This document shows, piece after piece, positions 17,552-27,940 of a stretch of 64,000 bases of DNA. Location of the stretch: the NCBI RefSeq assembly GCF_000006565.2, contig NC_031475.1:1385535-1449534 (forward strand). Reading direction: 5' to 3'. Positions within the stretch are counted from its first letter, which is position 1. Every line of letters begins with the position of its first letter. The translations under genes and the position numbers were made by a program. This DNA comes from Toxoplasma gondii ME49 (taxonomy: Eukaryota; Apicomplexa; Conoidasida; Eucoccidiorida; Sarcocystidae). Below the pieces are notes generated by a model, which was given only the letters and a program-made list of their open reading frames with translations, was not told the origin of the DNA and did not search any database.

Positions 17552-19375
17552 ATGTATATGCATGTGTTTACAAGCAGCTCGAAGATGGGTGTTCTGTTTT
17601 GTGAGTGCAGATCTTTCTGAGTCCTCGTCTGAGGCTGCGGCTGAGGATCTGTCCAAGACTGAGAGCATCGTGTTGATTTCTGGAGAGTCACGGCAGGTCC
17701 AGGACGGAGCGAAAGGTGGAGGAAAAGCAGCAGAGGCTTCTAGCATTCTTCTGTCTCTGTACCGGAACGTGGAAGAAGAGGCGTCACTCGCGTTCCCGCT
17801 GGCTTTGACTGAATTCGAAGAAACTGACGCGAAATCGCCGGAGAACGGACCGAGTGTCCTGGCCTACGCAAGAACGTGTGTGTTCTATGGAAGCCGGAGA
17901 TATCGGCAGCGAAAACGCGCAGTCGTAAGGCACCCACAGCGACAAAGAACGTAGCAGCAACATCCACGACTTCCGTGGATCTCCTTCCGGTGCTGTAGGA
18001 AGGACGTAGTTCGTTCGTGGTTTCTCTCGTATCTCTCCGCTTCTCGCTTGCTCGGTTTCGGTGTCTGTTGACGTGTGTGCTGTCTCTGCTTCTCTGTGCT
18101 CCTCTCTCGTACGCGTGTCGCACGCTTCTTCGCGTTTTCCTGTCTTTCTTTGGTGCGTGCGGTTCTTTTGCAATTTCGTTTTCTCGTTGTCTGTTTCACT
18201 TCCTGTCCACGTGCTTCCCCGTTTCCTCATCCAGCGGTCGCCTTTCTTCCACCCACCTGTGCTGCGTCTCGGCGAAGAACTTGTCGATGGGCCGGCCGTC
18301 TCTCAGAGCTCGACCGACGCCGCCGACCTCGCTCGCGATACGCCTCTGTTTCCGACGGCTTTGATTCGAAAGGAACTGACGGACTTCTTTCGGTGTCCTG
18401 CAGACCATCCCTATCCTTTTTCGGACTCTGCGTTCGCAGACAAATGCTGCAAGACGAAACTGGATTGCGACAGCCAGCCTCTGACCTCTCTCTCCAAGTG
18501 TTGCGGTAACAATGTGGCGTGTCGCGCTCCGCCGTGTGACCCGGACGCAGACGATGGTAAGGCAGAGAAAGAGGAAGTCAGGGAACTTCTCTGCTTTTTC
18601 AGTAGGGTGGCGAGGAATGCGGGAGTGGAGGGGGGGGGCTGCTGCTGGTCCATACTCCGGTTGTTTCGCTTCGCGGTCCGACGGCGTTGCAGCTGTCTGT
18701 GTCGTCGGTGCGGGTGTCCCCCCGATGATGCGCATGGTTGCCTGGGCTGTCGTGTCAGGACGGATGTCTCGCACTTGTTTCCGAGGTTCGTCACCTTCCC
18801 CGTCTGCTTCTCTCCGCTTTTATTCAGCTGTCATGGACGTCCCACCCGCCACATCGGCGAGCGAGTGTCCAGCGGCGTTTCCGTACCCGTACAGTCCGAC
18901 TCGCGCCTTGACGTTCTGCTGCGCGAGCGACCGAGACTGTTCGGGGGAACCGCTGCAACCGGAGTCTAAGTGTTGCTACAACCACGCGTACGCGGAGTGC
19001 TTGGATGCGCCGTGCGCTCCTCACAGGTAAGCCGAGCAACCGACGAGGGCGCCGGGGAAACGCGTTCCGCAGCAGGGGACTCGCAGCACCAAGTCGTCCA
19101 GGAGCGGCGGGCGGTATCGCAGTTTTCTCATGTGCATGCGCGCGCATGCGGGTGCTTTATGCAGAAACGTGTTGGTGGCTCTCGGGGCGGCGCACCGATA
19201 CAGCTTGACTCCTGAGCGTGCACCGCGACTCGTGGAGATGATGGGGAAACTGAACGCGAGCCGCAACCAAAGCGTGCGAATGGCTGTGGAGGCACTGCAG
19301 CATCTGCACTTGGTGGAGAATTTCATCAACGAAGCTTTCCGGGACAGGTCAGAACACGAAGTACACCGTCGCTAG
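13207..19375 (+). CDS. multi-exon protein with duplicated cysteine module, unknown function
   Basis: Seven downstream exons join with consistent splice phase: an exon ending at 15239, then 15890-15986, 16736-16892, 17611-17924, 18235-18556, 18828-19026 and 19165-19375 (stop). The 5' part is less certain: a long open segment begins with an ATG at 13207 (or 13228) and has a hydrophobic stretch at about residues 43-65 (CFFCLVLFLSW), a likely signal anchor or signal peptide; exons between about 14115 and 14900 are unresolved. The hallmark is a cysteine module present twice, once in each of exons 18235-18556 and 18828-19026: C-P-x4-PYP-[FY], CC, C, KCC, C, C. The last exon (VLVALGAAHRYSLTPERAP...) looks helical. 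I do not recognise the family. A secreted or lumenal protein with disulfide-rich repeats fits; it could also be two genes, though the phase-0 link at 17924/18235 argues for one. Confidence 0.6.
15479..15725. repeat. TA microsatellite cluster in intron
   Basis: Several (TA)n and TATG-interrupted tracts lie inside the intron between the exons ending at 15239 and starting at 15890. Repetitive YIYIY peptides in all frames here are artefacts of the repeat. Confidence 0.85.
17513..17551. repeat. (TA)n microsatellite
   Basis: A nearly pure TA run just upstream of the exon starting at 17611, within an intron of the cysteine-module gene. Such tracts are likely to vary in length between strains. Confidence 0.85.
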
Positions 19376-21745
19376 TCAGGTGAATGGCGCCGTCTGGCTG
19401 CTCGGCGGATCAAAAAGCGCTCGGGGCCGCGGTGTACGCGTGCCTTCGCCACGTGGACCGGGACCTCCGCGCAGCAGACTGACGTGGATTTCCACGAGAG
19501 GAATGCCAGGACATTAGTGCATAGGAATGTGCGTCTGAGGAACGGAACAGTACATTGGATCAAAGAGGTCTTCCTAATGGATGTGTGTAGGCGACACAGA
19601 GACGAAACAACTGGCCGCATCGCTGGAAGATGAGTCTGGAAAATGTTTTTGGGTTAGCACAGGAAAAACGCGTGACTTGCTGGAACACTGCGACGTGTGT
19701 AGCCCACGGAAACACAGGATATATGTATATGTAAATGGTGAAGGCGGAAACGTTTTCTCGATTCTATTGGCTTGGCTTTGGGTAGGAGTGCCTGCAGAGA
19801 TTCTCTGGAAGCAGGCAAGTTGTTCGGCTTGCACTGAAACGTAGATTCGCGGCTGTAGGATGCACTACTGAAATTCTGACGCGAAAGAGCATCTTCGCGG
19901 ACAGTTCGTGCGGAACTGGGCTCCAGACACGCTAGTGGGCAGAACGTTTTGGCAGACGTATTTGGCATTGTTCGCTAGCATTTTTCTTTTCGTGACATCG
20001 ATCGCGTTTTTGAGCTGAACTCAGATATTTCGAACAAGCAAATGTCTATAATTCTGGTCTCGTACCTCGATTCTCGATCCAAAACACACTTTTGGACGAA
20101 GGAGCTGCAGCTGTGTCTAGCTTTCGTTTCACTGCTGAACTGCCGTCGTCACATACATTCACCGCCTGTCTTCGTCGCCGGGCCACAGACGCTTTTTAGC
20201 GGTTCCAGGAGCACTTTTGTCGCGCTACCTGTGTCTCAGAATTGTTTAGCACGTCTCTCCTTTTACTAACACCCGTTTCTACGAAGTTACGAGCGCTAAC
20301 CAACGGAAAGCACCCGCCAAGGAGGTGCCGCCTGAGAATCCGGTCATGCTCTAGTGTCTGGTTGACGATCCCTCGGCTTCGTGAAAGCAACTGTCGCCGC
20401 ACTTGTTGCGGCGTTTCTTGGAGTACAAATGACGTTGCAATTAAAATGCCAAAATTATGTGATGACACTAGAATTAGAGCACACCGGTAAAAGGCGATGT
20501 GTCTCATGGTTCCTCCTCTGTCATCAGTGCCGAAACCAGGAAGGATTCAGTCAACGGCAGCCACGCACTGCGGGTCCTCACTTGTAAAATCGCACAGCGA
20601 CGTCTACAGTCGCTCGAGTTCCCAAGAATCATCGTTTTTGAATGCAAGTATCTGACAGGCCCCTTGTGAAATGACTCACTGCTGGAAAAGATAATAGGAA
20701 TAGCCGTCGTGGAACAATAGGAAACCCCACAACGGTTTCCTGTCAGTGTTTAACTGTGAACAAAGCCACGAACGACAGTCACGCAATGACTTTTAGCGTG
20801 GTGGCCGTAGGCTATGTCCAGACGTTCAGTGTCGCTTTCTGTCTGGCCGCGGTCGCCCTTCAGATCCTAGTGCATCATGCCTTTTTACATCCGTTTCCTT
20901 TTAGAAAGAAGGAACTGGCATTTTAGCTCCAAAGTATCGTGTGTCGCAGAACCACCTAGGACTGTCATCTACCGAATCATTGCGTCAAATCGAAACGGAC
21001 ACTTCACGGTCCCGAGCACATCGCATCTTCTTGGGCAGATACTCAAACGGACCGATTCTGTAGGGATTAGACTAGGCGGCAGAATAATGATCTGCCTTCA
21101 TAGGGAACGAAGGACACCGTCAGGTCATTTCTCAGGCAAAGCGCAAGACGCGGATCTGAAGCGAACGCACGATTCTCTGTTGTTTGAGACACAACACAGT
21201 TTCTCCCGTCCATTCATGAGACTCACGGGCGCCCCTTCACCAAAGCAATCTGAACACTGCGCACAGAGGCGCCGGTTTTTTGCCTTGCGGCTGCCGCTGG
21301 GATCGCTAGTCAGCCAGCCTGGGATCGTGAGACGGGCGGCACCTTCGTTGGTGTTGCGCCTCCTGGGGCGTAGAAGGACTCTTGTGCGACACGTGGACCG
21401 CCGTCTGTTCAGTTGACTTGATCTTCTGTTTTATCTGCACCAGAAAAACCTTTTTTGTTTGATGTATTTGTAGACGGGAATGACAGAACACGAATACACT
21501 CCACCGCGGACATCCCAACCCTGACGGACACAATGCCACAAGGACGTGTCTAGGGGCTCTGCTAGGATCTTTGAAGCTCAGAAACAACTTGTGACCTCGC
21601 CTTTCCTCGTTTTGGCGTGGTGTATGGCACTGGAATCCGTTCATTGTCAGTCAAGACGATGAGCAAACCTTTTTTCCCACAGGTGTGGGTATCGTGTACA
21701 GGTGGAGTGTTGAATTTGAGAAGGCACTGGCTGCGTGTGGGAAAT
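19376..21745. other. intergenic region upstream of rhoptry kinase
   Basis: No supported gene. There are two short open frames, a plus frame at about 19581-19844 and a 179-codon plus frame at 20877-21416, neither with recognisable motifs nor clean splice connections. There are no TA microsatellites here, unlike most intergenic DNA in the window. It should contain the promoter of the rhoptry kinase. Confidence 0.4.
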
Positions 21746-23425
21746 ATGTCACGAGCTTTTGCGCCGACAGTCCTGTTCGTTTTGCTAAATGTAGGGGGGA
21801 GTTTGTGGGTACCTAGAACATTGCCAGTGAGCGCTTTTCAGGACGCTGTTGCACCTCATCACCCCTGCATCGGTCGTCCGTGCGACCAGGTGGCGTCTGT
21901 TGTGGCCGTACCGCCGGCCAACAACCTCGGCTTTAAACGTGAACCATCCGTAGGTTCTCCAGGGCATTTCTCCTTCCTGCAAGCAGTCGGCGGGGTGGGA
22001 GGGCCTCCTTACGCAGGCGACGGAAGCCCCCTTCTTGCCAGTCGGTTAGACTGGCAGTTTCTGCAGCAATGGCACACGGATGAAGACGAAAATGCCCGTG
22101 ACGGCTTCGTCGCCGCTCTATCGAGAGTTACACGTCTAAGTCAAATTCTAGAGGACTGCAATATGGAGATGGTCTTGCTCCTTGATCGCGTTTTTTCCCG
22201 CAGCCCTCGTATCACGCTGTCCGCTGTTGAGCCCAGGACACACCGGCGTCGAACCCTAAAACTTAAAATTCGCTCTGTGGCGGGCACAGGAGGATACAAC
22301 ATCGTCGTGAAAGCCTTCGTAATAAAGTCGTGGTTTTTCCGGCTAGGGCACTGGCTAGGGTCGCTGGGCAGGCAAAGAAACACCGCGCGTGCACCCGGCG
22401 GAGAAACCGGTCAGCAGACAGGCACATCTGGCAGACGGAGCTCGCGCTCCAGAGGGCAGTCTGGCAGGGAGGAAGGCAGGCGCGAGCCACAAATGGTATC
22501 CCTGCGAATCCGAGTGGGGGGGGCTCCCGATTGTCAAGTGGCGAACGAGATGCAGGCAGCTGAAGTAGTCCAGAAGTGCGTTTCAGAGGCAGATCGCATC
22601 ATGCATGTGTTCCCCGAAGATGTAACTCCTGATGTCCTGGTGTCGCGTTTTCGGTTCGCAGTTCCATTGTATTCGGGGAGGATCCGCCACAGATCTGCGC
22701 TCCTGGGACAATCCCGCGGTTATGCGCTGCTAAACTACATGGATGTGTTGCCACCGATGCTGTGTGATCTCTTCGCTGCCCAGAGTGTCGTACAGCCTTC
22801 TATGACGAGAGCCATAGCAAAACAGTTGCTTGAGCTCGTCGCACATCTTCAGGCGCTTGGGGTTGTGCACTCGGATCTAAAACCGGAAAATGTGCTAGTC
22901 GACGAAGCCGGAAATTTGTTTCTGGCAGACTTTGACAAAGCCCACAAGGTAGGGTCCCGGGTCCGTTGCAGCAGTCTTCCACACTCGCTGTTCGCGGATC
23001 CACAAACGGTGATTTGCCGAGAGACCACTCCTGATCAGGAGGTGACTCTGGCTTTCTCGCAAGACGCGTGGGCACTCGGAATGTTGATGTACGACACTTT
23101 CTGCCGCAACTGGCCCTTCATGGGTATGGACTATAACAACGACTCAGACACATCCAACACAATTGTACTCGCAGGGCTTTTGGACCGGGCTGCTGCCGTA
23201 GACACGCGAGCTCCCATTGACTGGATAGGCTGTGATAATCCTCGAGTGGAGAGTGAAATAAAAGACCTTATTTCCCGCCTCCTGGATATTGATCCGGAAA
23301 ACCGACTCGATGTCTTAAGCTTCTACATGCACTCAGACTTTTTCAACGAAGGACGAAACGAGGCAAATCGGTCACCTCCACAGCGGGGCGCTCCCATTTT
23401 GCCTCTTCGGGAGTCAATTGTTTAA
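21746..23425 (+). CDS. rhoptry-kinase (ROP) family protein, intronless
   Basis: Single exon; the ATG at 21746 (MSRAFAPTVLFVLLNVGGSL) gives a 559-residue protein with a typical signal peptide, preferred over the in-frame ATG at 21617. The C-terminal two-thirds is a divergent protein-kinase fold. The glycine-rich region is degenerate (GTGGYNIVVKAF) with the presumed VAIK lysine at K189. The catalytic loop is HSDLKPEN (Asp377, Asn382), so HRD is changed to HSD. The metal-binding motif is DFD (Asp395) in place of DFG. All three core acidic/basic residues are kept, so activity is possible. An Arg/Gly/Ser-rich insertion of about 45 residues follows strand beta-3. ROP kinases are secreted from rhoptries into the host cell or parasitophorous vacuole. 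The subgroup is not resolved, though degenerate glycine loops are typical of the WNG branch. No intron, as in most ROP genes. Confidence 0.88.
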   Translation: MSRAFAPTVLFVLLNVGGSLWVPRTLPVSAFQDAVAPHHPCIGRPCDQVASVVAVPPANNLGFKREPSVGSPGHFSFLQAVGGVGGPPYAGDGSPLLASRLDWQFLQQWHTDEDENARDGFVAALSRVTRLSQILEDCNMEMVLLLDRVFSRSPRITLSAVEPRTHRRRTLKLKIRSVAGTGGYNIVVKAFVIKSWFFRLGHWLGSLGRQRNTARAPGGETGQQTGTSGRRSSRSRGQSGREEGRREPQMVSLRIRVGGAPDCQVANEMQAAEVVQKCVSEADRIMHVFPEDVTPDVLVSRFRFAVPLYSGRIRHRSALLGQSRGYALLNYMDVLPPMLCDLFAAQSVVQPSMTRAIAKQLLELVAHLQALGVVHSDLKPENVLVDEAGNLFLADFDKAHKVGSRVRCSSLPHSLFADPQTVICRETTPDQEVTLAFSQDAWALGMLMYDTFCRNWPFMGMDYNNDSDTSNTIVLAGLLDRAAAVDTRAPIDWIGCDNPRVESEIKDLISRLLDIDPENRLDVLSFYMHSDFFNEGRNEANRSPPQRGAPILPLRESIV

Positions 23426-26405
23426 TTCTGAGGCTGTCGTCATTTGGGGACGGGCCCAGCCTCCCATTGGAGTGTTATGTTGAGGCTGTTTTGCCTCCTG
23501 TTACTGGGAACCCCCGCACGTTTCCAAGCAGCAGTCACGGATGCGCCCACGGATTTTGCTGGACGCACGCTCTGTGAACAGACCGTTCTTTGCTCATCCC
23601 ACCAAAATACGTGAGGCGTCTGTGGCTGTATATTTCTGACAAGATTTCAGCCCGTTTGGTTTTTTGTGCGTGTTTTCGCTCACAAAGGCCGCTGCCACAT
23701 GCGCGACCACTGCACCCATGTTTTGCCTTATCTCTCTACGAGGCTCGCCAAATCGCACTCGAGTCCAAACTGCCTTGAAAGCGGTATCAGCGTGCGCTGA
23801 AGCGGACAACAGTCACGCGGGCGCCGTCTGCGTCTTGTGATTTCGCAACATGCTAACAAACTACGTGAGGTACTCATAGAGCAAGACGAGAGGGCAACCG
23901 TCACCCGTACTGCGTGTTTCATGTCATCCCGTCTGCGAGGAGATCTGAATCCGGTAAAGCCGAATCCTCCGACCTTACTGTCAAAACCTAGTGTACACGG
24001 AGTGCTTCTGCACGCAGACAAGCGCATGGACGCGCTTAAACGGCCGTTTTGCGGATGTGTATGCATACAAATGTCTGACGCTTGCGGACCAACTTCTCGG
24101 GTCGTTCGAGTGGATTTGTGCACGGGAAGAGCGCAGATCTGCACAGTGCACTGACTGAACACATGTTGCGCGAAACAGCCTCTGTCTAGAACTCACCAGA
24201 TCTGTGGCAACACTGAGAAAGCCAGTTTCGTCCCGCTTGGCAACAATATAGACGAACAAGGATACTCATCGTTGGCCCGGGTTGTCAATCCCTCCACCGC
24301 CGCATCGCTCCTGTGGAGGTCCGTTCGACTGCCTACACACCTGGAGCCCGTGAGTTCCATAATCTTAGATTTCGATGTGAAGCCAGTTGCAGAGGTACTG
24401 AACCACCAGAGTTCACTTATTGCACGTAGACCATGAACTAGCGCTTCTAACCTTATGTTGTTCAGTAGCAAGAGGATAAGGAACCTGCACGTGGAGGCGC
24501 TTGTTCGCCACCAGCAGGTGCTAAGTGCAACGGCATACAGAGAAGAAAAGCGCGGTAGAACCAGCATCGTGAACAAAGTGAGCGGAAGGAAACGTAAGAA
24601 AGCAGAGCTCATGGAAGATATAAGTTGAACGAACGGTGCAACGAAGAAAGCAAATGAAAGGACATGCAAGAGTAAAGAGTGCGTACGGAGAGGTACTTCT
24701 GGAGAGCATTCTGTTTCATTTCGGATTCCACCACCAACAGCCGACATCTCCCGCAAGATACCCCAGTCGATCTAGATGACATGGTCTAGAGTTGCTTCAC
24801 GGCGCATTTCTGCAAAAATGGTGACAAAAGCCCAGCGTATTTAGTGTTGCTCTTAAGAACAGAAAACGGAGTGCCTCACAAGTTACAACAGAGCCCCGAT
24901 TATTTCCCCGTTGATCGTTGGTTCGCTGAAAAACAGACTAGCGATGAAAAGAAGTTGACCGAAGTTAGCATTATGGTATTTGTACATCTTGTACCCACAT
25001 ATTTGGTCCGTCTTCCAGTTTCCACTCAAGCCACATATATTTAGATGAGTGCACGTTAACTTCTCTTGCGCCTGACTGAAGATGCTCAAGATAACACCAG
25101 CAATAACATGACTGACATGTACCCCAACGATATCCCGGGGGTGGTTTGTGTCGAGGTTTCTCTGAAGTGTTCTGTCACTCCTAGAACACACCCGAGTGCG
25201 TTTAAGTACAAGAAGACCCCGAGGTGAGGCGTCCGTCATCCCCGTCCTCTCTTTCTCCCATTCGTAGATACATTTCTTGACAAGAAATACGCGGAACGGA
25301 ACGTACTCTTGGGGCGAGGTCCCCTATTAGATGACATTTTGGATTTCTTCGCTCCAGCGGTCTGCGACGGAGGCATGGAACAGATTTTCAACTTTTTTTC
25401 CTGTAGGTTTGTTTTGAATGGGCTCGCTTTCAACCCCGCAAATTGCAGTCTCGGGACTCTTTAATGGAGGCATGTGTAACGCAGAAGTCCAGTTCGTAGA
25501 TTTTGGAGGCGCGCGAGACAAGCAGAGAGTCCTAGCGCTTGGCGTCGATGTGAGCGTAAAGGCTTTTCTCTACAGTTCCAGAGAAGATTGGATATCCTTA
25601 CAACTGAAACCACTCTCGAAATAATTTGTTTCCCTCGGTGTGTCTCAGCCTGTCTGTGTTGTTCAATTCGAGAAAGTCCCAACGGACTCTCTCGACTAGT
25701 TATCCCCACTGCGTGTGCATGCACGCTGTTTGGAAGAGAGGCTGGCGCGGTCCCCCCACAGAAGGGGTCGTCGGTCTTGGATTTTTCCCAGTTTCTTTTC
25801 TCTTCTTCGATTTGCGATTCTTCGCGCATCTCTCTGCACCTTTTCTCTGTTTTTCCGGATTTTGGTCTCCGTTCTGGGGTCTCCTCTCGACATGCTCCAC
25901 TCCGTTCTGGGTCGCCGCCCCTGGTCACCCGGCACCGTCTCTGCCCTTTTTTATACAGACGAAAAGCTCTTTCTTCTCTGTTCTTTTGTCTCACGTCTCC
26001 TTTGTCTTTACTAAGAACGCGGCGTTTTTCGTTTCGCCCATTTCTGGCCTTCATTCTGCCGTCGTCGAACTGTCTGTCCATCTCTAACAAAGAACATCCC
26101 CTCCAGCTCCGCTGCCTTCTCCGGATTTGAACTCCCTTCAGCTCTGCTCCAAAGTTCTCGCTTCTCTCCATCTTCTCCACTGTGCTCAACCTTCCACTTT
26201 ACACTTCGTCGAGACCTAGAAACCCGTCGTTCCCCCGGTCTGTGTCCTTCGCGCGCATCTCGTTCGGTACACTCCGCCTCTCCGGTGCCGCCTTCCCTGT
26301 TTCTGTCTCCTCTCCTGTCGTCTTCCCTGTCTTTTTCCCCCTTCCTCTCTTTCCCCCTTCCTCTCTCTCGTCCTTCTCTCTCGTCCTTCTCTCTCGTCCT
26401 TCAAA
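23426..26405. other. region between rhoptry kinase and eIF3k
   Basis: Besides the coding-like segments at 24198-25620, the rest (23426-24197 and about 25621-26405) shows no supported gene. The pyrimidine-rich stretch at about 25790-26400 (many TCTCTC and TTCCTC runs) directly precedes the eIF3k ATG and is probably its promoter and 5' UTR. Confidence 0.45.
24198..25620 (+). pseudogene. coding-like segments, possibly a decayed or mis-modelled gene
   Basis: Several plus-strand segments read like real protein and are bounded by plausible splice sites: 24198-24391 (ICGNTEKASFVPLGNN, ending VKPVAE before GTACTG), about 24789-24975 (SCFTAHFCKNGDKS... LTEV), about 25079-25222 (DAQDNTSNNMTDMYPND... 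KKTP before GTGAGG), 25268-25405 (DTFLDKKYAERNVLLGRG... FNFFS) and from 25450 (SGLFNGGMCNAEVQFVDFGG). Phases agree for the first pair and the last pair but clash between the second, third and fourth segments, so no intact reading frame is assembled. No start is evident and no family is recognised. Either this is a degenerated gene next to the rhoptry kinase, or an expressed gene whose splicing I have mis-placed. Confidence 0.35.
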
Positions 26406-27940
26406 ATGTCGGGAGCTGCTTCTGCAACGACGCCTCCACTGGCCGCCCAAGTCCAGGCGCTTCTGCAGGCGCCGGAGCTGCGCTACGACCCCTCTTCGCT
26501 CACGCTGCTTTGTCAGTACACCGAAGAGCAGGTGGCGAAGAACACGTACGACCAAGAAGCGTGTCTTGCTGTGCTCAAGCTGTATCTGCTTTATCCGCAG
26601 TGCTTCTCTGTGGACCTCGCGCGGAAGATTCTCGTCAAGGGGATCATGAATCTCCCGAACGAAGACTGCGCTGTCTTCGTTGGCATGCTGCAGCAGCAAC
26701 CTGGAAAGAAAGACTGGAAAAAAGTTCAGGAGGCCATTCACCTCTGGGAACTGCTCGAGAAATGTCGCTTCAAGCAGGTACGCCTCGCACAGTCCACCCA
26801 GTGGACAGACGTCCTTCCTGTCTTGTACCGTCCACCAGTCTCTCGACAGCCACTCCACTCGGTGCACTTTGATCCTTTGCAGGCGATCTACACAAAGCGC
26901 CTCTCGATCTGTCGTCTCTCGAATTCTCGCTGTCTCCGTTCATATTTTTATCTATATATGTATATATATGTATATGTATATATATGTATATGTACACATG
27001 CGTAGATCTGTGTACATTTTTCTATCTATGTGTTTGCATATATTTGCATTGATGTGTATATGTAGATATATATATATATATATATATCTGTATGGATTAT
27101 ACAGGTTCGTCCTTTGTCTTATTTCTGTAGGGATGTCTAGACTGACTCAGGAGGTAGAGAAGGGAAGTACAGATTTGTTTTTTCGTTGTTACTTGTCGTG
27201 CTAGAACGCCAACTCCTGCTGAGATTCTCCCGCGTTTTCGCAGGCTTTTTTCTCTCGCACAGAACCGAGGGTGTTTGTCTCTCCTCCCTTCCGCCTGTTT
27301 CTGGCCTCTGCTCTCGTGTGCACTCTCGTCATCTACACAGTACCCGCAACCCCACATACATACACACAACCACCTGCATATATATATATATATATGCATA
27401 TATATATATATATATATCCATTTCTGCACGTATTTATACATATGTGTTTGCGTGAAGGTGGCTGCTTACACGGTGCGGTCTGTCTTTTCTCTCTGCTCTC
27501 AGGTTTGGGAGTTTTTGAAGGAGCCTGCGATGGCGGACGTAGTCTCGACGCCGGGTCTGGTGGACTCGATTCGCCGGTTTGTGTGCGACGTCGTGTCGCT
27601 GACGTACTCTGCACTTTCCCTCGCAGACTTGTGCGCCTTTCTGAACGTCGTTCCTGGGACGAGTGAAGCTGAGCGCCTGCTGAAGAATCTCGGTTGGACT
27701 GTGGAGGAGGTCTTCGTCCCTGCAAAGGAGGCGGCACGCTCGCGGGAGACTGTGAAAGTCGTCCGAGTCGTCGGCTCTGCGTCGCTCGCGGCCGCAGCTC
27801 TGAAGGAGGGTGAAGAACGCAACAGAAACAGAGACGGGAAGCCAGGCGCTGCCGGACAAGCTCTCGCAGTCCGAAAAACGGTCGAGAAATACATGATGCC
27901 CGAAAACCTCAAGGTCTGCATGGCGACGCTCCTCAAATAA
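26406..27940 (+). CDS. EIF3K: translation initiation factor eIF3 subunit k (two exons)
   Basis: Exons 26406-26777 and 27503-27940, joined in phase 0 (CAG/GTACGC and CTCTCAG), give 269 residues; human eIF3k has 218. Conserved blocks are clear: RYDPSSLTLLCQYTEEQ, NTYDQEACLAVLKLYLLYP, LPNEDCAVFVGMLQQQ in the HEAT-like half, and VDSIRRFVCDVVSLTYSALS, LADLCAFLNV and GWTVEEVFVP in the winged-helix (PCI) half. It is a non-core subunit of the cytoplasmic eIF3 complex, which binds the 40S ribosome during initiation. The start has a good context (TCAAAATGTCG). Extra residues near the C-terminus (KEGEERNRNRDGKPGAAG) form a charged loop before a family-like final helix. The intron carries TA microsatellites. 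Confidence 0.94.

Noticed and set aside
20877..21416. 179-codon plus-strand frame upstream of the rhoptry kinase
   Set aside because: No recognisable motif, not linked by splice sites to the kinase, and of a length expected about once by chance in the window.
23837..24154. Possible earlier exons (QHANKLREVLIEQDERATV and others)
   Set aside because: They look partly protein-like but no two frames join with correct phase, so they were left out of the candidate decayed gene.
26199..26867. 222-codon minus-strand frame opposite eIF3k exon 1
   Set aside because: Antisense shadow; the plus strand carries clear eIF3k homology.
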